DNA of 64,000 nucleotides, taken from the NCBI GenBank assembly GCA_963565915.1, contig OY751488.1, positions 1,860,001 through 1,924,000 on the forward strand. The letters are read 5' to 3'. Source of the DNA: Entoloma clypeatum (Eukaryota; Basidiomycota; Agaricomycetes; Agaricales; Entolomataceae). Shown here one piece after another: positions 43,881 through 54,849 of the stretch. The first letter of the stretch is position 1, and every line of letters begins with the position of its first letter. The notes under the pieces are model-generated. The model was not told the DNA's origin, made no database searches, and saw only the letters and a list, made by a program, of their open reading frames with translations. Both the position numbers and the translations under genes were made by a program.

Positions 43881-46800
43881 GTGTCCGCTCTCTCAAATCC
43901 GAACTCTCTATGTATTGATTCGATATCTCCGACCTTTTCCGATTCTCTTCCGATAAAGACTCTTATTGATTCTGGTTCTATACATTGCTTCGCAGATACC
44001 AGATTTATTTCTTCTTTAAACTTATCTCCGACTTCAATTCCTTCACCTATGGTTTTGAAACTTTTTGACGGTTCTTCAAATACTTATATCATGCAATCTA
44101 TCGATCTTCCTCTCCGATTTCCTTCCGGTGAACTTCTGACCATCGCATTTTACGTGACAACCCTCAATTCATCTTGTAATTTGGTTCTAGGACACAACTG
44201 GCTCACCCGCTACAATCCGTTGATTGACTGGGTATTGGGCAGTATCTTATTCCGTTCTACGTTACCCAACACTCCGAGTCCGACTCCAACATCGACTGCT
44301 GAGGCAGCTCTGCCACCTCTGCAGTGTCCGCCCTCTCCAATGGGCACCTCTGATCCGCTCACTCCGAACACCTCCGACCCGCCACAGATTACCATGGTCA
44401 ATGCAGCCACATATCTCCATGCTTGTAAAGCTCCTGGGGCATACGCTTTCCGCATTCACCTCTCTGACATCTCCGCCAATTCCGCATCTGTCTCCAACGA
44501 CACTCCTGACCTCTCTGGCATACCCGAGGAATACCACGATTTTGCTGATGTATTCAGTAAGAAAAAAGCCGACACCCTTGCACCCCACCGACCTTACGAC
44601 CTCAAGATCAATTTGGAGGAAGGTACTTCCCCTCCGATTGGTCCAATGTACTCACTCTCGCAATCCGAACTTGGATCCCTCATCAACGAGCATCTCAATA
44701 TCGGTTTCATCAAACCTTCTAGTTCACCTCACGGCGCTCCGATCCTCTTCATCTGAAAGAAAGATGGATCACTCCGACTATGTGTCGACTACCGAGGCCT
44801 GAACAAAATCACGAAGAAGGACCGATACCCACTTCCACTTATCTCTGACCTCTTAGCCACTGCTGGAAAAGCACGCATTTATACCACCATAGACCTCCGA
44901 CACACATACCACCTAGTCCGCATCGCTGAAGGTGATGAATGGAAAACTGCATTCCGCACTTGCTATGGATCGTTTGAATGGTTAGTCATGCCATTCGGAT
45001 TGTCTAACGCACCTGCAGCCTTTCAACGTTTTATGAACGACATCTTCTCTGACCTTCTGGACAACTGCGTTACCGTTTACCTCGACGACATCCTGATCTA
45101 CTCCGACAACCCCGAGGAACACAAAAAACATGTCCGAGAAGTCCTCTGACGACTCCGACAACATGGTCTTTACGCCAGCACCGACAAGTGCGACTTCTCT
45201 GCCGAAACTGTAGAATATCTTGGATTTATCCTTTCTCCCGACGGACTCAAAATGTCGGAAGCGAAAGTCAAGATTATTCAGGATTGGCCTGAACCGCGCA
45301 GAGTGAAGGACGTCCAGTCCTTTTTAGGTTTTGCAAACTTTTACCAATGTTTCATTCCATTCTATTCCAACATCACTATTCCACTCACTTGTTTAACCAG
45401 GAAACATGCCACTTGGCTGTTCTCCGACAACGCTCGAACCCCTTTTAATGACCTGAAAAAGGCATTTACCACCGCTCCGATCCTGACACACTGGATCCCC
45501 GACTCTCCAATAATTGTCGAAACCGACGCATCCGACTATGCCCTAGCGGCTATTCTGTCGATAGTCACCTCCGACAATGAAGTCCACCCCGTCACATTCC
45601 ATTCCCGCATCTTCACGGCCCCCGAAGTAAACTATGACACCCACGATAAGGAACTTCTTGCCATCTACGAAGCGTTTAAAATTTGGCGCCATTACCTGGA
45701 AGGCTCCGGTACTCCGATTGATGTCGTTACCGACCACAAAAATCTCGAGTACTTTGCCACCACCAAAGTTCTTTCACGCCGACAAGTCTGATGGTCGGAA
45801 TACCTTTCTCAGTTCAACCTCATCATCCGATTCCGCCCCGGACGATTGGGAACTAAACCTGACTCTCTAACTAGACATTGGGATGTTTACCCTAAAGGGG
45901 GAAATAGCGACTACATCAACATCAATCCGACCAACCTCCGACCAGTCTTTTCGCAAGAACAGCTCTCTGCTTCAGTTCATGCGACTCAACTCCTTGAGTC
46001 CTCCGTGCAACCATTATCATGGACACAGAAAAGCTTCACCACGACATACTCACAGCACTCCCTTCCGACACTCTTTACAACACTCTTTCTAAAGATCCTA
46101 AACCCCGCTGGTCTCTCAACCCCGATGGTTTCCTCCGACATGACGATCGGATATATGTTCCCGACTCCGACGACCTCCGACTCCGAGTCCTACAGCACAA
46201 GCACGATCATATGCTTGCTGGACACCCAGGTCAGAACAAGACACTCAGTCTCATTCAGCGTGATTATACCTGGCCAGGAATACGAGATTTCGTTAAACAC
46301 TATTGCAAGTCATGTACCACTTGCATGCGATCGAAGCCACAAAGACACAAGCCTTACGGTCTACTCAAACAGCTTCCGATCCCCGAACAACCTTGGAATT
46401 CTATCTCAATGGATTTCATCGAGACCCTTCCGACCTCCGACAACTTTGATTCAATCCTCGTTATCATTGACCGATTAACGAAACAAAGTATTTTCATTCT
46501 GACAACAATTCACTGCACCTCCAAAGACCTTGCCGTTCTCTTCGTATTGCATGTCTTCTCTAAACACAGCGTCCCCAAACATGTCACCTCTGACCGCGGC
46601 CCCGAATTCGTCTCCCGATTCTTCCGATCTCTCGGAAAGGCTCTAAACATGACCCTCCACTTCACCTCGGGTTACCACCCCGAAGGTGATGGCCAAACCG
46701 AATGCACTAACCAGACCCTCGAACAGTACTTGCGGATATTCTGCAACTACCAACAGGACAACTGGTCCGCTCTCCTTCCGATTGCGGAGTTCGCGTACAA

Positions 46801-47488
46801 CAACGCACCTAGTGCTACCACTGGCATATCTCCCTTCTTTGCTAACAAGGGTTACCATCCGAACATTACTGTTCACCCGGAACGAGACCTCGCCTCTTCC
46901 CGAGCCCGATCCTTCGTGACCGACTTAGACGAACTTCACCAAGAACTGAAAGCCACCATCTCCGACACTCAACGACGTTACCAGAAGTCCTCCGACAATA
47001 ATCGGATTGCACCTCCGACATTTTCTGTCAGACAACAGGTTTTCGTCAAAGCACAGTTCTTCCGCACAACACGCCCATCCAAGAAACTCTCAGAAAAGTA
47101 CTTGGGACCATACGAGATCATTGCACAACCCGGCACACACTCCTTTACCCTCCAACTCCCTGACACATTCTGCAGTGTTCACCCCGTCTACCACGTCTCC
47201 ATGCTTGAACCCGCAACTCCAAACACCATTCCAAATCGGACCCAACCTCCGCCTCCTCCGATTGACATTGACGGAGAACTTGAGTACGAGATTGCTGAAA
47301 TAGTCGACTCAAAGATCAACCGACGACGTAGCTGCAAGCTACTATATTTCGTCCGTTGGTTAGGATATGAAAACACTGATGAAGAATTCTCTTGGTTACC
47401 AGCCAATGAATTGGAAAACGCCCCCGAGCTTGTCTCTGACTTTCACTCCGCTTATCCCAACAAACTGGGCCCGCTCACATCGCTCTGA
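43881..47488 (+). pseudogene. Gypsy E Pol: protease, RT, RNase H, integrase, chromodomain
   Basis: Protease LIDSGSIHCFAD (about residue 29); RT with [33 protein letters not shown] and catalytic [11 protein letters not shown]; RNase [18 protein letters not shown] zinc region (HDHMLAGHPGQNK, YCKSCTTCMRSKPQ); integrase core (SISMDFIETLPTSD, TSDRGPEFVSRFF); GPYEIIAQPG and VHPVYHVSMLEPA linker; chromodomain ELEYEIAEIVDSK / FVRWLGYENTDEEFSWLP. TGA at 44754 (D has CGA), 45147 and 45789. A frameshift near 46000-46015 separates RNase H from the open integrase frame (46019-47488). The integrase-chromodomain half alone is undamaged. Confidence 0.92.
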
Positions 47489-47515
47489 AACAAGAAAAAA
47501 CAAGTACTATTCTAT

Positions 47516-48520
47516 CTACTTAGTGCGTTGTTTCTTGTTTGATGGACCCTCCTCCTTGTCCGACTCCTCCTCCTCCTCCTCCTTGTCCGACTCCTCCTCC
47601 TCCTCCGCCTTCTCCGACGGCTCCGAAATTGACATGTCGGAATCGTCCGACAGCTCCGGCAACTCCAACCTCTTCCTATTCACAAGGTCCTTCCTAATCC
47701 TTCTCGCAATCCTCTTCTCCAGTCTCAACTCGTGCGTCTCCTCCGCGGTATCCATCTCCGACTCCGACCCTTCCTCCGACTCCTCCGGCGACTTGGGTTG
47801 ATACTCGGTGTTCACCGAGCCTTCGACTGCTGTTAGCAGTCGCCTCACCTGCCTCGTCTCTGCCAGTATCATCTTGAGGACACCCAAGACGGTGTCCTCC
47901 GACCCACTCTCCGATGGCATCTCCGACGCCTTTTTCTTCCCCTTAATCACCTTCACCGTTTTCTTCACCTCCTTCACCTCCGACTTTCCCTCCGACGCTC
48001 CGACCTCGCACTTCTTCTTGTCCTTGACACAACCCTTGCAGGACGACTTATACCTAAAACAAAAGGTTAAAACAGAAGAGACAAACCAAAGAAGAACTTA
48101 CTCATCGTGTTCGCATTCGACGCCCTTCACATTGCACCTATCACAGGCGCCGACCCCGACCCCGACTCCTGACCCCTCTCCGACCGTCGCCATCACCTCC
48201 TCTACCTTCCTTTTCTTCATCACCTTCTTCTTCTTCTTCTCCGCCTGCGGCCCCCCCGACCCCTTGCTCGATGCGCCTTGCACAGCGGCCACTTCATCGG
48301 CCCTCTTCTGAGCCGCCAGCTCCGACACCCGACGCATCTCCTCCACTACCCGCATCTTCTCCGCTAACTGCGCTGCCTCCGCAGCCCTCTCTTCCTCCGC
48401 TCTCCGCTCCTCCTCAGCCTTCCTTGCAGCCTCCTCCTCTGCTGCTCGCTTTTTCGCCTCCACCTCCGCAAGCTTAGCCTGCAGCGCCTCCATCCCCCCC
48501 CGAAAATCGGTTGCCGACAT
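47516..48520 (-). CDS. Antisense Zn(II)2Cys6-type coiled-coil protein of Gypsy E
   Basis: Exon 1 is 48520-48102 and exon 2 48053-47516; the 48-bp intron 48101-48054 (GTAAGT...TTTTAG) is phase 2. The joined frame is 957 nt, 318 residues, without stops. The N-terminus starts MSATDFRGGMEALQAKLAEV and is a long Ala/Glu/Arg coiled coil. The cluster is CDRCNVKGVEC, linker EHDEYKSS, CKGCVKDKKKC: C-x2-C-x6-C-x8-C-x2-C-x6-C. A Lys-rich stretch, a helical segment (LKMILAETRQVRRLLTAVEG), a long Glu/Asp/Ser tail and the basic end GPSNKKQRTK follow. The intron site matches D and F although sequence identity is low. A TTTTAAAA box (48543-48550) precedes the ATG. It probably acts in the nucleus on DNA; target and effect are unknown. 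Confidence 0.78.
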
Positions 48521-48686
48521 ATTGAGGTTTTTTCGGAAGAGTTTTTAAAACGAAAAGAGAATGGGGGAACAAGAAGAAAGAACCACTCAGACGGTATTTT
48601 CAACCAACGCATCACATGACGCAGTTCACACGCACTGACCACCTAGGTCCTTAGGCCTCATGGGTTCGGCCCTAAGGGGGAAATAC

Positions 48687-49170
48687 TGTTACATTCCGAT
48701 CTATTCTGACGATTTCCGACCAATCCCGACACCTCCGACACCTCCGACATTTTGACTAATACTTATTATGCATACTTACTGTTATGAATCTCGTTACTAC
48801 GTACATTACTTACATCCGACCATTTTACTTATGTTAAGAATCTCCGACAGCCACTTGTTATCCGACTCCGACGAAGCCACATGTCCTCCGACATAGTATT
48901 TAAACTTATGTAGAATCGTGTATTAGCTTCAGTTTGAATATCAACTTAGATTCGACATCATACCTCCCGTCCTCTTTCCGACTCTTAACTTGAGTCCGAC
49001 CTCCGACCTCTGATCCTCCGATCCTCCGAAATAAGGACACCAACGTATTAGCGAGGGCGCAACACACAAGTTGAAGCCAAGTCCTTGCCCCTACGTTGCA
49101 CTCGCTTCGACCCTCCGACTTTCCGACGCGTCCAACGTAGCTCCGACGTTTTGTCGATCAGTTCTTAACA
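48687..49170 (+). repeat. 3' LTR of Gypsy E
   Basis: 484 bp with only two 9-bp units; otherwise near-identical to the 5' LTR. Target duplication AATAC follows. Confidence 0.93.
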
Positions 49171-49175
49171 AATAC

Positions 49176-50254
49176 ATGATATGGCAAAATAGCATGAGGA
49201 AAAACGATGGTGGCGTAAAAACTCAACGCGGCTGCACACTGTGTCCGGATATGGAAGGCTCGCGGCAGCTTGTCATTCCAACAGGTTCTTGTGCTCATGA
49301 GATGGACATTTGGAGATCCAAGTATGTCCCTCCTTTTTTCTTGGTCAGCAAGAATTGACCATACACCTTGTTGGTGATTTTTCAGACCGTGGCGATTTCG
49401 GCAAGTTTCGGGATTGATTATGAAGGTTCTCATTCTGTCAAACATCGCCCAGCCATCCATAGAATGAAATTAAATATAAATGATGTCTATCTATATTCAA
49501 AAAATCACACCAAGATTGAATATCCTCACACTCAACAAACTAGCTAGTGAACTATTAGAACTATTGGAGCTCTTCAGCTCATGACGAGAACAATAGCACC
49601 AAATAGATCAATAATTTTTTGTGAAAATGCTGATGATGGCAGTATCTTTTGATGATGATGCGTGAGCCTTTCATTTGCCAATGGTTGCTGACTTTGGTGG
49701 CATTGCCGCATGGAAGATGTTAAATTAACACAGTTGGTGCAATACAAATGAGGCAAACATGCAACAGAGAGAAAGCAGTCTGGATTACCCCCCACAGACA
49801 GTTAATCGGGAAGTCAATCAATGCATCAAAGAAGTACTGCCTGGCAAGCAGTCTTCTTGACCCCATTCAGGAAGGACCGTTTGATGGGGGTACCTTTGAC
49901 CACTCACCAAGAGGGTATTTTAAGTGACGGTAATCTAGATTGCTCAAAATGCCAAATGACTGCTTTGACGGTCTAGATTACCCCCTTTCATTGTGATTCC
50001 TACAGATTTGGCTAGTTCAATAATCACAAGTTCAATAATCTAGGTCAGATCGATCACTAGGGCAGTGTCGAGATGATGCCAACATGTCGCCAAGAGACCA
50101 AAGACTATGGTTTTTTCTCGTTCTCAATGGTATTGGGCTTACTTTTGTAATCATTATGTACATCATCTGTAATGTATTCTAGCACTTTCATAATGAATGA
50201 ATGACTAATCAAGTCTTTGGGCTAGTTGGACTTGTTATCTAGTGACAAGCAAAA
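49176..50254. other. Non-coding repeat-rich stretch
   Basis: No gene seen. AAATAGATCAATAATTTTTT and the following GTGAAAATGCTGATG (about 49599) recur in diverged form at about 50636-50675. The stretch near 50040-50095 resembles 24320-24385. Confidence 0.5.
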
Positions 50255-50631
50255 TACTGTAGTATTACGACCATAGATTCACACCATGTTACGTGTTACA
50301 CAATAGGTTCACCAGGACGGGGTTCACAAGCCCGCGTCACACTTTATGGTCAGAAATTCATTCATTTTTAACAGATAATCTTCTCAATTTGTGCTCCTGA
50401 AGGCTTTAAAAATTCCACCCTGTCACCATTCAAACAAAAAATGGCATTCAGACTCAGGGAAACACCAAATCCCAATCACTAGAGCCTCTGGCATTTGGTA
50501 GTCAGAAAAAAAAAATTGTTACTTTTGGAACATATTCATGGAGGTATGTTATGTGTCACGAGGGTCATATAGGTTCAGTTCACGACCCCGTGTTACGCGT
50601 TATGTGAACCTACGGTCGTAATACTACAGTA
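50255..50631. mobile_element. MITE with 18-bp perfect terminal inverted repeats
   Basis: The left end TACTGTAGTATTACGACC and right end GGTCGTAATACTACAGTA are exact inverted repeats. Similarity extends inward (CATGTTACGTGTTACAC versus GTGTTACGCGTTATGTG). About 377 bp, non-coding. If the outer TA is the target duplication, the termini are CTGTAGTATTACGACC, a Tc1/mariner-like arrangement. Confidence 0.7.
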
Positions 50632-51009
50632 GCTCCAAATAGATCAATAGCTTTTTGTGGAAATGCTGATGTTGCTATCCACAGTGATGGCAGGTATCGC
50701 GCCAACCTGAGTCTGCTACAGGGTGAACCGAAGCGGACTCATGGCTCAAAATACTATTAATTGTCTCATAAGTACAGTATTTCCTACCTCTCTACCATGA
50801 CAAGATGTTTTTCTATGAGGCTGTGTCCAATGAAAGAATGTTGGACTCAATTTGATGGGAGGGGCCGTTAACAATACATGTCGTCGAATTTAGTTGGGAA
50901 AAAAGTACATGTTCCGCCAAGTCCTACTGCAACAGGATATGGGAGTGTTGCGGGTTCATTCTAATCACATACTATGTATTTACACAATTCACCTCTTTTG
51001 CTTCACTCC
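50632..51009. other. Boundary between element island and gene space
   Basis: No gene recognised. It contains the diverged repeat noted at 49599 and then the 3' flank of the aspartic protease gene. Confidence 0.4.
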
Positions 51010-52806
51010 TCAATTGGTCTTAGCAGTGGTGAAAGGCGTATTCGCGATACCAAGACGTTTGTTAGTAGTATCATACACACTGTAGAACCTCTCAAGCCAG
51101 ACCTGTCCATTGATGAAGTCCAAACCCTGGCCAGAATTGTGTCCGATATCAGCGACGACGAGGTAAACCTTGCCACGCGAACCGCCGATGGCACTGTTGA
51201 GTGTGCGGGGCCAGATCTGGGCGTTGACTGTGAACTCGAAGCTAGTCTGCAAGTAGACGAAAAGGGCCGTCAGAAAAATGGGTTCATCTGGAAGGAGACG
51301 GAGAGTAAAACCCCTCACAGGTCCGATTTTGAAGAAGAGGCTTTGCATTCTCGCGAAGCTAGCTGGGGTGATGGCCCACATTTTAAGCCTGCGTTCGAAA
51401 GTAGCGCTGGTTGCCGCCCGGTATTTTGCAAAGGCGTCGGAGGCGATGTGTAGGAGGGATGCCCCTGGGCAAAGATTTAGAGTGTAACGATTGACTGACA
51501 GGGCTGGGATGCACCGGTATCAACAACTCCCACGCCGTCTGACAAGATGGTGGTCCCTCCGTATCTGATTGTCTGCTTGATGCTCCAAAGATTGCTCCAG
51601 CGCCCAGACGGTGACGTGATTGGACTGTAGGACTTTGAGCATGTCTATCCTAAGATAATGAGATATGAAAGTCAACGCACACATAAGTGATGTTTCCTAC
51701 AAACTTCGATCTGTCGACCGCACCTGAAATGAGAACGGTGAATAGATGCCAAAATCCTACTTCGTAGCAAAACACCACTTACCCCATGTAAGCTGACCGT
51801 TGATGACAGGTTTGCCGGTGAAAGGTTGGAACGAAATGGCAAGCACGTTTACTGGGATCATGTGAGCGGCGAAAAGGTTGTCGGTCACTGTAGGGATCGT
51901 GAGGTTGGACCCGGGAGTGAGAGTTTCAGCTGTGGAGGCAACGGGGCCGAGTCTAACAGAGACGGAGGGGATTTAATACTTTGTTTGCCAAATTCGCCAG
52001 GGATATTAACTGACCCAAGAATACCGTCAATGCCTTTAAATCCTCGGGTCTGGTGGAGGGAATAGTATCAATAAAACGAACATTCATATAGTCTAAAAAG
52101 GCGACCAACAGTCGATGCGACGCCAATCATTTGTCTTACAGCAAATCCAGGGGCAAGAGTGACATTGTCGATATACAGAGTACCTTAGATAAATTTTCTA
52201 AGGAGGTGTGCAGCATTCCCGGATATAACACACCTGAGAACAGGCTTGTGTCCAAGTACTTGACAGACTACAAATGAGAAGGCAGGTAAGAACCAGTTCC
52301 AGGGCACTGTATGGGGAGATATTACTTACGACTTGACTCGCGGTCTGGGTGCTTGACCTTGTCTTGACGTACCTCTTGCTTGCCCCGATCCATGTAATAC
52401 GGCTATTCCTGCATTCAGCTCTACGAAGGGGTCGCAGAAGAAATCACTAACCTCCCAGTGTCGACCACGAGATTGTCTGGTCACGGAGGAATTGTTAAGA
52501 GGATTGTCCTTTCACACTGGCAGATGTATGACACTTACAGGACGTTGGAGGACTGCCGACACCAACTGCTGCGATGTAACGAAGGCCCCGGTTAACCACG
52601 GGCGTGTTGATGGCCACATTGCCCGTTCCATGCACTTTGAGGGCCTGAACACGATTGAAATCGTTCTGGTAGAGATTGGCGATGTTTGTCATGTTCAGGC
52701 TGCGCGAGATTTGCAGAGTAACAGGGGCATCGCGGATAGTGACGACAGGACTGGCAGATACGGCAAGGGCGAGAAGGACACTCAAAAGTGGAGAAGTGGA
52801 GAACAT
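51010..52806 (-). CDS. Secreted aspartic protease, polyporopepsin-like (peptidase family A1)
   Basis: ATG 52806 begins a signal peptide (MFSTSPLLSVLLALAVSASP) and a short propeptide. Exon 1 ends at 52539; introns that can be placed are 52538-52477, 52451-52409, 51514-51465 and 51318-51247, with further short introns between. First catalytic motif: NLVVDTG (exon 2). Later blocks: TWIGASKRYVKTRSS, SLFSGTLYIDNVTLAPGF, IGVASTVG, then TIPTVTDNLFAAHM, and the second catalytic motif GVVDTGASLLHIASDAFAKY. The end AQIWPRTLNSAIGG ... GQGLDFINGQVWLERFYSVY is typical of polyporopepsin-like enzymes. Both aspartates are present and no stop interrupts the exons, so it is probably active as an extracellular endopeptidase. 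Confidence 0.85.
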
Positions 52807-53094
52807 CTTTGAACTATAAGAGAAGTCAAAGGGATGGGTTTAACTTGCAGTCTGAGACCAGAATGTGAACTTTATATGTCAGGGGAGAGCAACCCAGGGG
52901 CTCTTACCATATTGTCAGCTTCTCAAAAGAACGCGAAGACAGTAACAGGTACCTCCTGTAGCGTGTGCGGAAGAACGACGAGAGTTGGTATTAGAAAAGG
53001 CCAAAGGTACCATGGGTGTGAGCAAAGCGAAGGTCGCGAGTCCGACTCCTTGACGATAAAACAAGCTTTCGGATAGGATCGCAATGGGCCCGGA

Positions 53095-53190
53095 CTTGTG
53101 TTGACGTCGAGAGGTGGGAACTGCGCGCGCTCCGCCACCGTCTACACGGCCTAACATGTGGAAAGGATGGGTTCGAAATCTCGTGTCAAC
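53095..53190. repeat. Foldback-like direct repeat, copy 1
   Basis: ACTGCGCGCGCTCCGCCACC and following bases recur at 53284-53375. This copy is bracketed by TGTTGACGTCGAGA and TCTCGTGTCAACA, which pair as an imperfect stem. Copy 2 lacks the left arm. The GGTTCGAA core recalls a tRNA T-arm, but no cloverleaf forms. Confidence 0.55.
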
Positions 53191-53283
53191 ATCCACAAGA
53201 GATTTTTCCCATAGCCTGTCCTGATCTAGCCGGAGCAGACCATGGCAACTCGTTTTAGCCGACGAGTCATAGCCTCAGTGGAA

Positions 53284-53375
53284 ACTGCGCGCGTTCCGCC
53301 ACCGTCTACACGGTCTAACATATGGGTTCGAAACCTTGTGTCGACATCGACAAACCCAGCCTGAGATTGTCCTGT
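53284..53375. repeat. Foldback-like direct repeat, copy 2
   Basis: CTGCGCGCGTTCCGCCACCG, then GGTTCGAAACC and GTGTCGACATCGACAA; about 85% like copy 1 by eye. Confidence 0.55.
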
Positions 53376-54010
53376 TCTTGAGATTGGCGCTCGAGAGGTA
53401 TGCTGGACAGTGGACATAGGGTTTGCATTCTCGGCAATAGAGGTTCAAACCAAACATCAACGTGCATAAAGGTTTATGTAAACCGTGTCGAGCCTTGGAG
53501 CCAAACCCAAACAACGGATCAGGAATCGTTCGCGGTTTGGACCTTCGTGCATCAATCCTCCATAAATTATGGCCAACTGACACAAGGATCTAGTATGCCA
53601 TCAACCTGTCTTCCAGGAGGATCGAGAGTCCACGTAGGTCAGTTATGCCGTCCTCGAGCATTCTTAAGGGCGCTGAGAAAGATAATCCGGCGACATCCAA
53701 TCCTTTCATCCGGTTAGTCAATCTTCCTTTACAATGACGAGTTCGCCGAGCCTTGAATACATATTCAGGACACGACCAGACAATCAAGTGCTTTTTTTCA
53801 AGCTCAAGGAAAAGTCGCGGAGACAGCGCAAGCATTCAGCCTGAGCTATCATTTACTTACAAGACGCGTGTTTCTGGCGTGTAAGTGTGGGCCCACATAT
53901 CTCCAAAAGCATTTCTTTAAATAATCCAACCAACTAACAGGTAACATATCAAAGGTCCCTTCAGTCTTCAACATCATTACATCCTTTACCAGTCAGAGTA
54001 TGTAGCAAGT
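53376..54010. other. Intergenic
   Basis: No gene supported; only short overlapping frames without motifs. Confidence 0.5.
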
Positions 54011-54604
54011 TCACACCGCTTGTCCGTCAGGTCCCTGAGCCAGGTGTTCCAGATACTCCTTTATGCAGCCTACAGCCGTCTCCAATGACGATACTAAGGC
54101 TTCCTTGCTCCCAATCAAAGTTTCGATCCCCACAATGTGCACAATCGCCAACCAATCCCTGGGGGGCAGCCAACAAAGCCCGTTATCGATATAACACGGT
54201 GCATGCGACCTAAATGCCTTTTTCTTGATAGAAGCGCAAGTCGCCCCCGCTTCGCCGCCTGTTGCCTCCGGAACCAAAGTATTCTGCAAGCACTGCATCA
54301 CGTCTAGCATCCACTTCTGACCCCGCGCACTCAGCTCTGCGCGACCGTCGCTGAAGTTCTCGCAGAACTTTTGGCCGTACCCGATGGGATATCCATCTGG
54401 TCCGCAATGGTAGCGCGACTCAAGGCAGTCGGCGTAGAAGGCGCAGTTGTCACGGGGCGGGTTGGCGCATTCGGAAGATGTAGGGGTGGTTTGGTGAGTC
54501 CAGAACGAGTGAGACGGTGTTATTATGTGGCTCGCGACGAGTACCGCGCTAAAAGGAGCCTTAGTTATCAAGAGAAGGAGGCTTGTTAGGAGGAGCCGAG
54601 TCAT
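54011..54604 (-). CDS. Small cysteine-rich secreted protein, stanniocalcin-like pattern
   Basis: 197 residues from ATG 54604, chosen because a signal peptide starts there (MTRLLLTSLLLLITKAPFSA); the frame is open further upstream, but a TATATATATCC box at about 54669 sits in that part. The mature region has regularly spaced cysteines: NCAFYADCLESRYHCGPDGY, then GYGQKFCENF, MLDVMQCLQNTLVP, TCASIKKKAF, SHAPCYIDNGLCWLPPRDWL and VGCIKEYL. The CxxYxxC ... CGPxGYPxGYG ... YC pattern recalls stanniocalcin-type proteins, known mainly from animals. This is a resemblance from memory, not a confirmed match. Single exon, probably exported; function unknown. Confidence 0.6.
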   Translation of the reverse strand: MTRLLLTSLLLLITKAPFSAVLVASHIITPSHSFWTHQTTPTSSECANPPRDNCAFYADCLESRYHCGPDGYPIGYGQKFCENFSDGRAELSARGQKWMLDVMQCLQNTLVPEATGGEAGATCASIKKKAFRSHAPCYIDNGLCWLPPRDWLAIVHIVGIETLIGSKEALVSSLETAVGCIKEYLEHLAQGPDGQAV

Positions 54605-54669
54605 GGGAGGGTTCTCTTCTGTGTCGAGTGCTCGGGGTGGAGGCAGAGAAAGGTAAGATAGGGTAGAAT

Positions 54670-54682
54670 ATATATATCCCAG
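54670..54682 (-). promoter_or_regulatory. TATA-like box upstream of the cysteine-rich gene
   Basis: A run of TATATATA about 65-75 bp upstream of the ATG at 54604. Confidence 0.4.
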
Positions 54683-54849
54683 AATCGGGATTACAACACT
54701 CCAACTCCTCTTTCCGTTTGAGCAGCTGTCATCGGCAGAAATGGAGGACCTGAATATGGAATAGCACTGTGTGTCGGCTGACTCGAAGATAACATCCGTG
54801 TCCGGCGTACAAACTAGCACCGCAGGTCCCCTGAATATTCATGGTCCCA

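Larger units (their letters stand above)
41903..49170 (+). mobile_element. Complete Ty3/Gypsy chromovirus E with antisense gene
   Basis: 5' LTR 41903-42539 (637 bp), 3' LTR 48687-49170 (484 bp), perfect target duplication AATAC (41898-41902, 49171-49175). Gag 42586-43800, pol 43881-47488 with C-terminal chromodomain, and an antisense Zn2Cys6 gene 48520-47516 between pol and the 3' LTR. The polypurine tract CTAAGGGGGAAATAC lies at about 48672-48686. Gag and pol carry at least five TGA codons and one frameshift, whereas the antisense gene is fully open. Confidence 0.95.

Noticed and set aside
53110..53190. tRNA gene
   Set aside because: A GGTTCGAA core and a possible acceptor stem exist, but the T-stem does not pair and no plausible D or anticodon arm is present.
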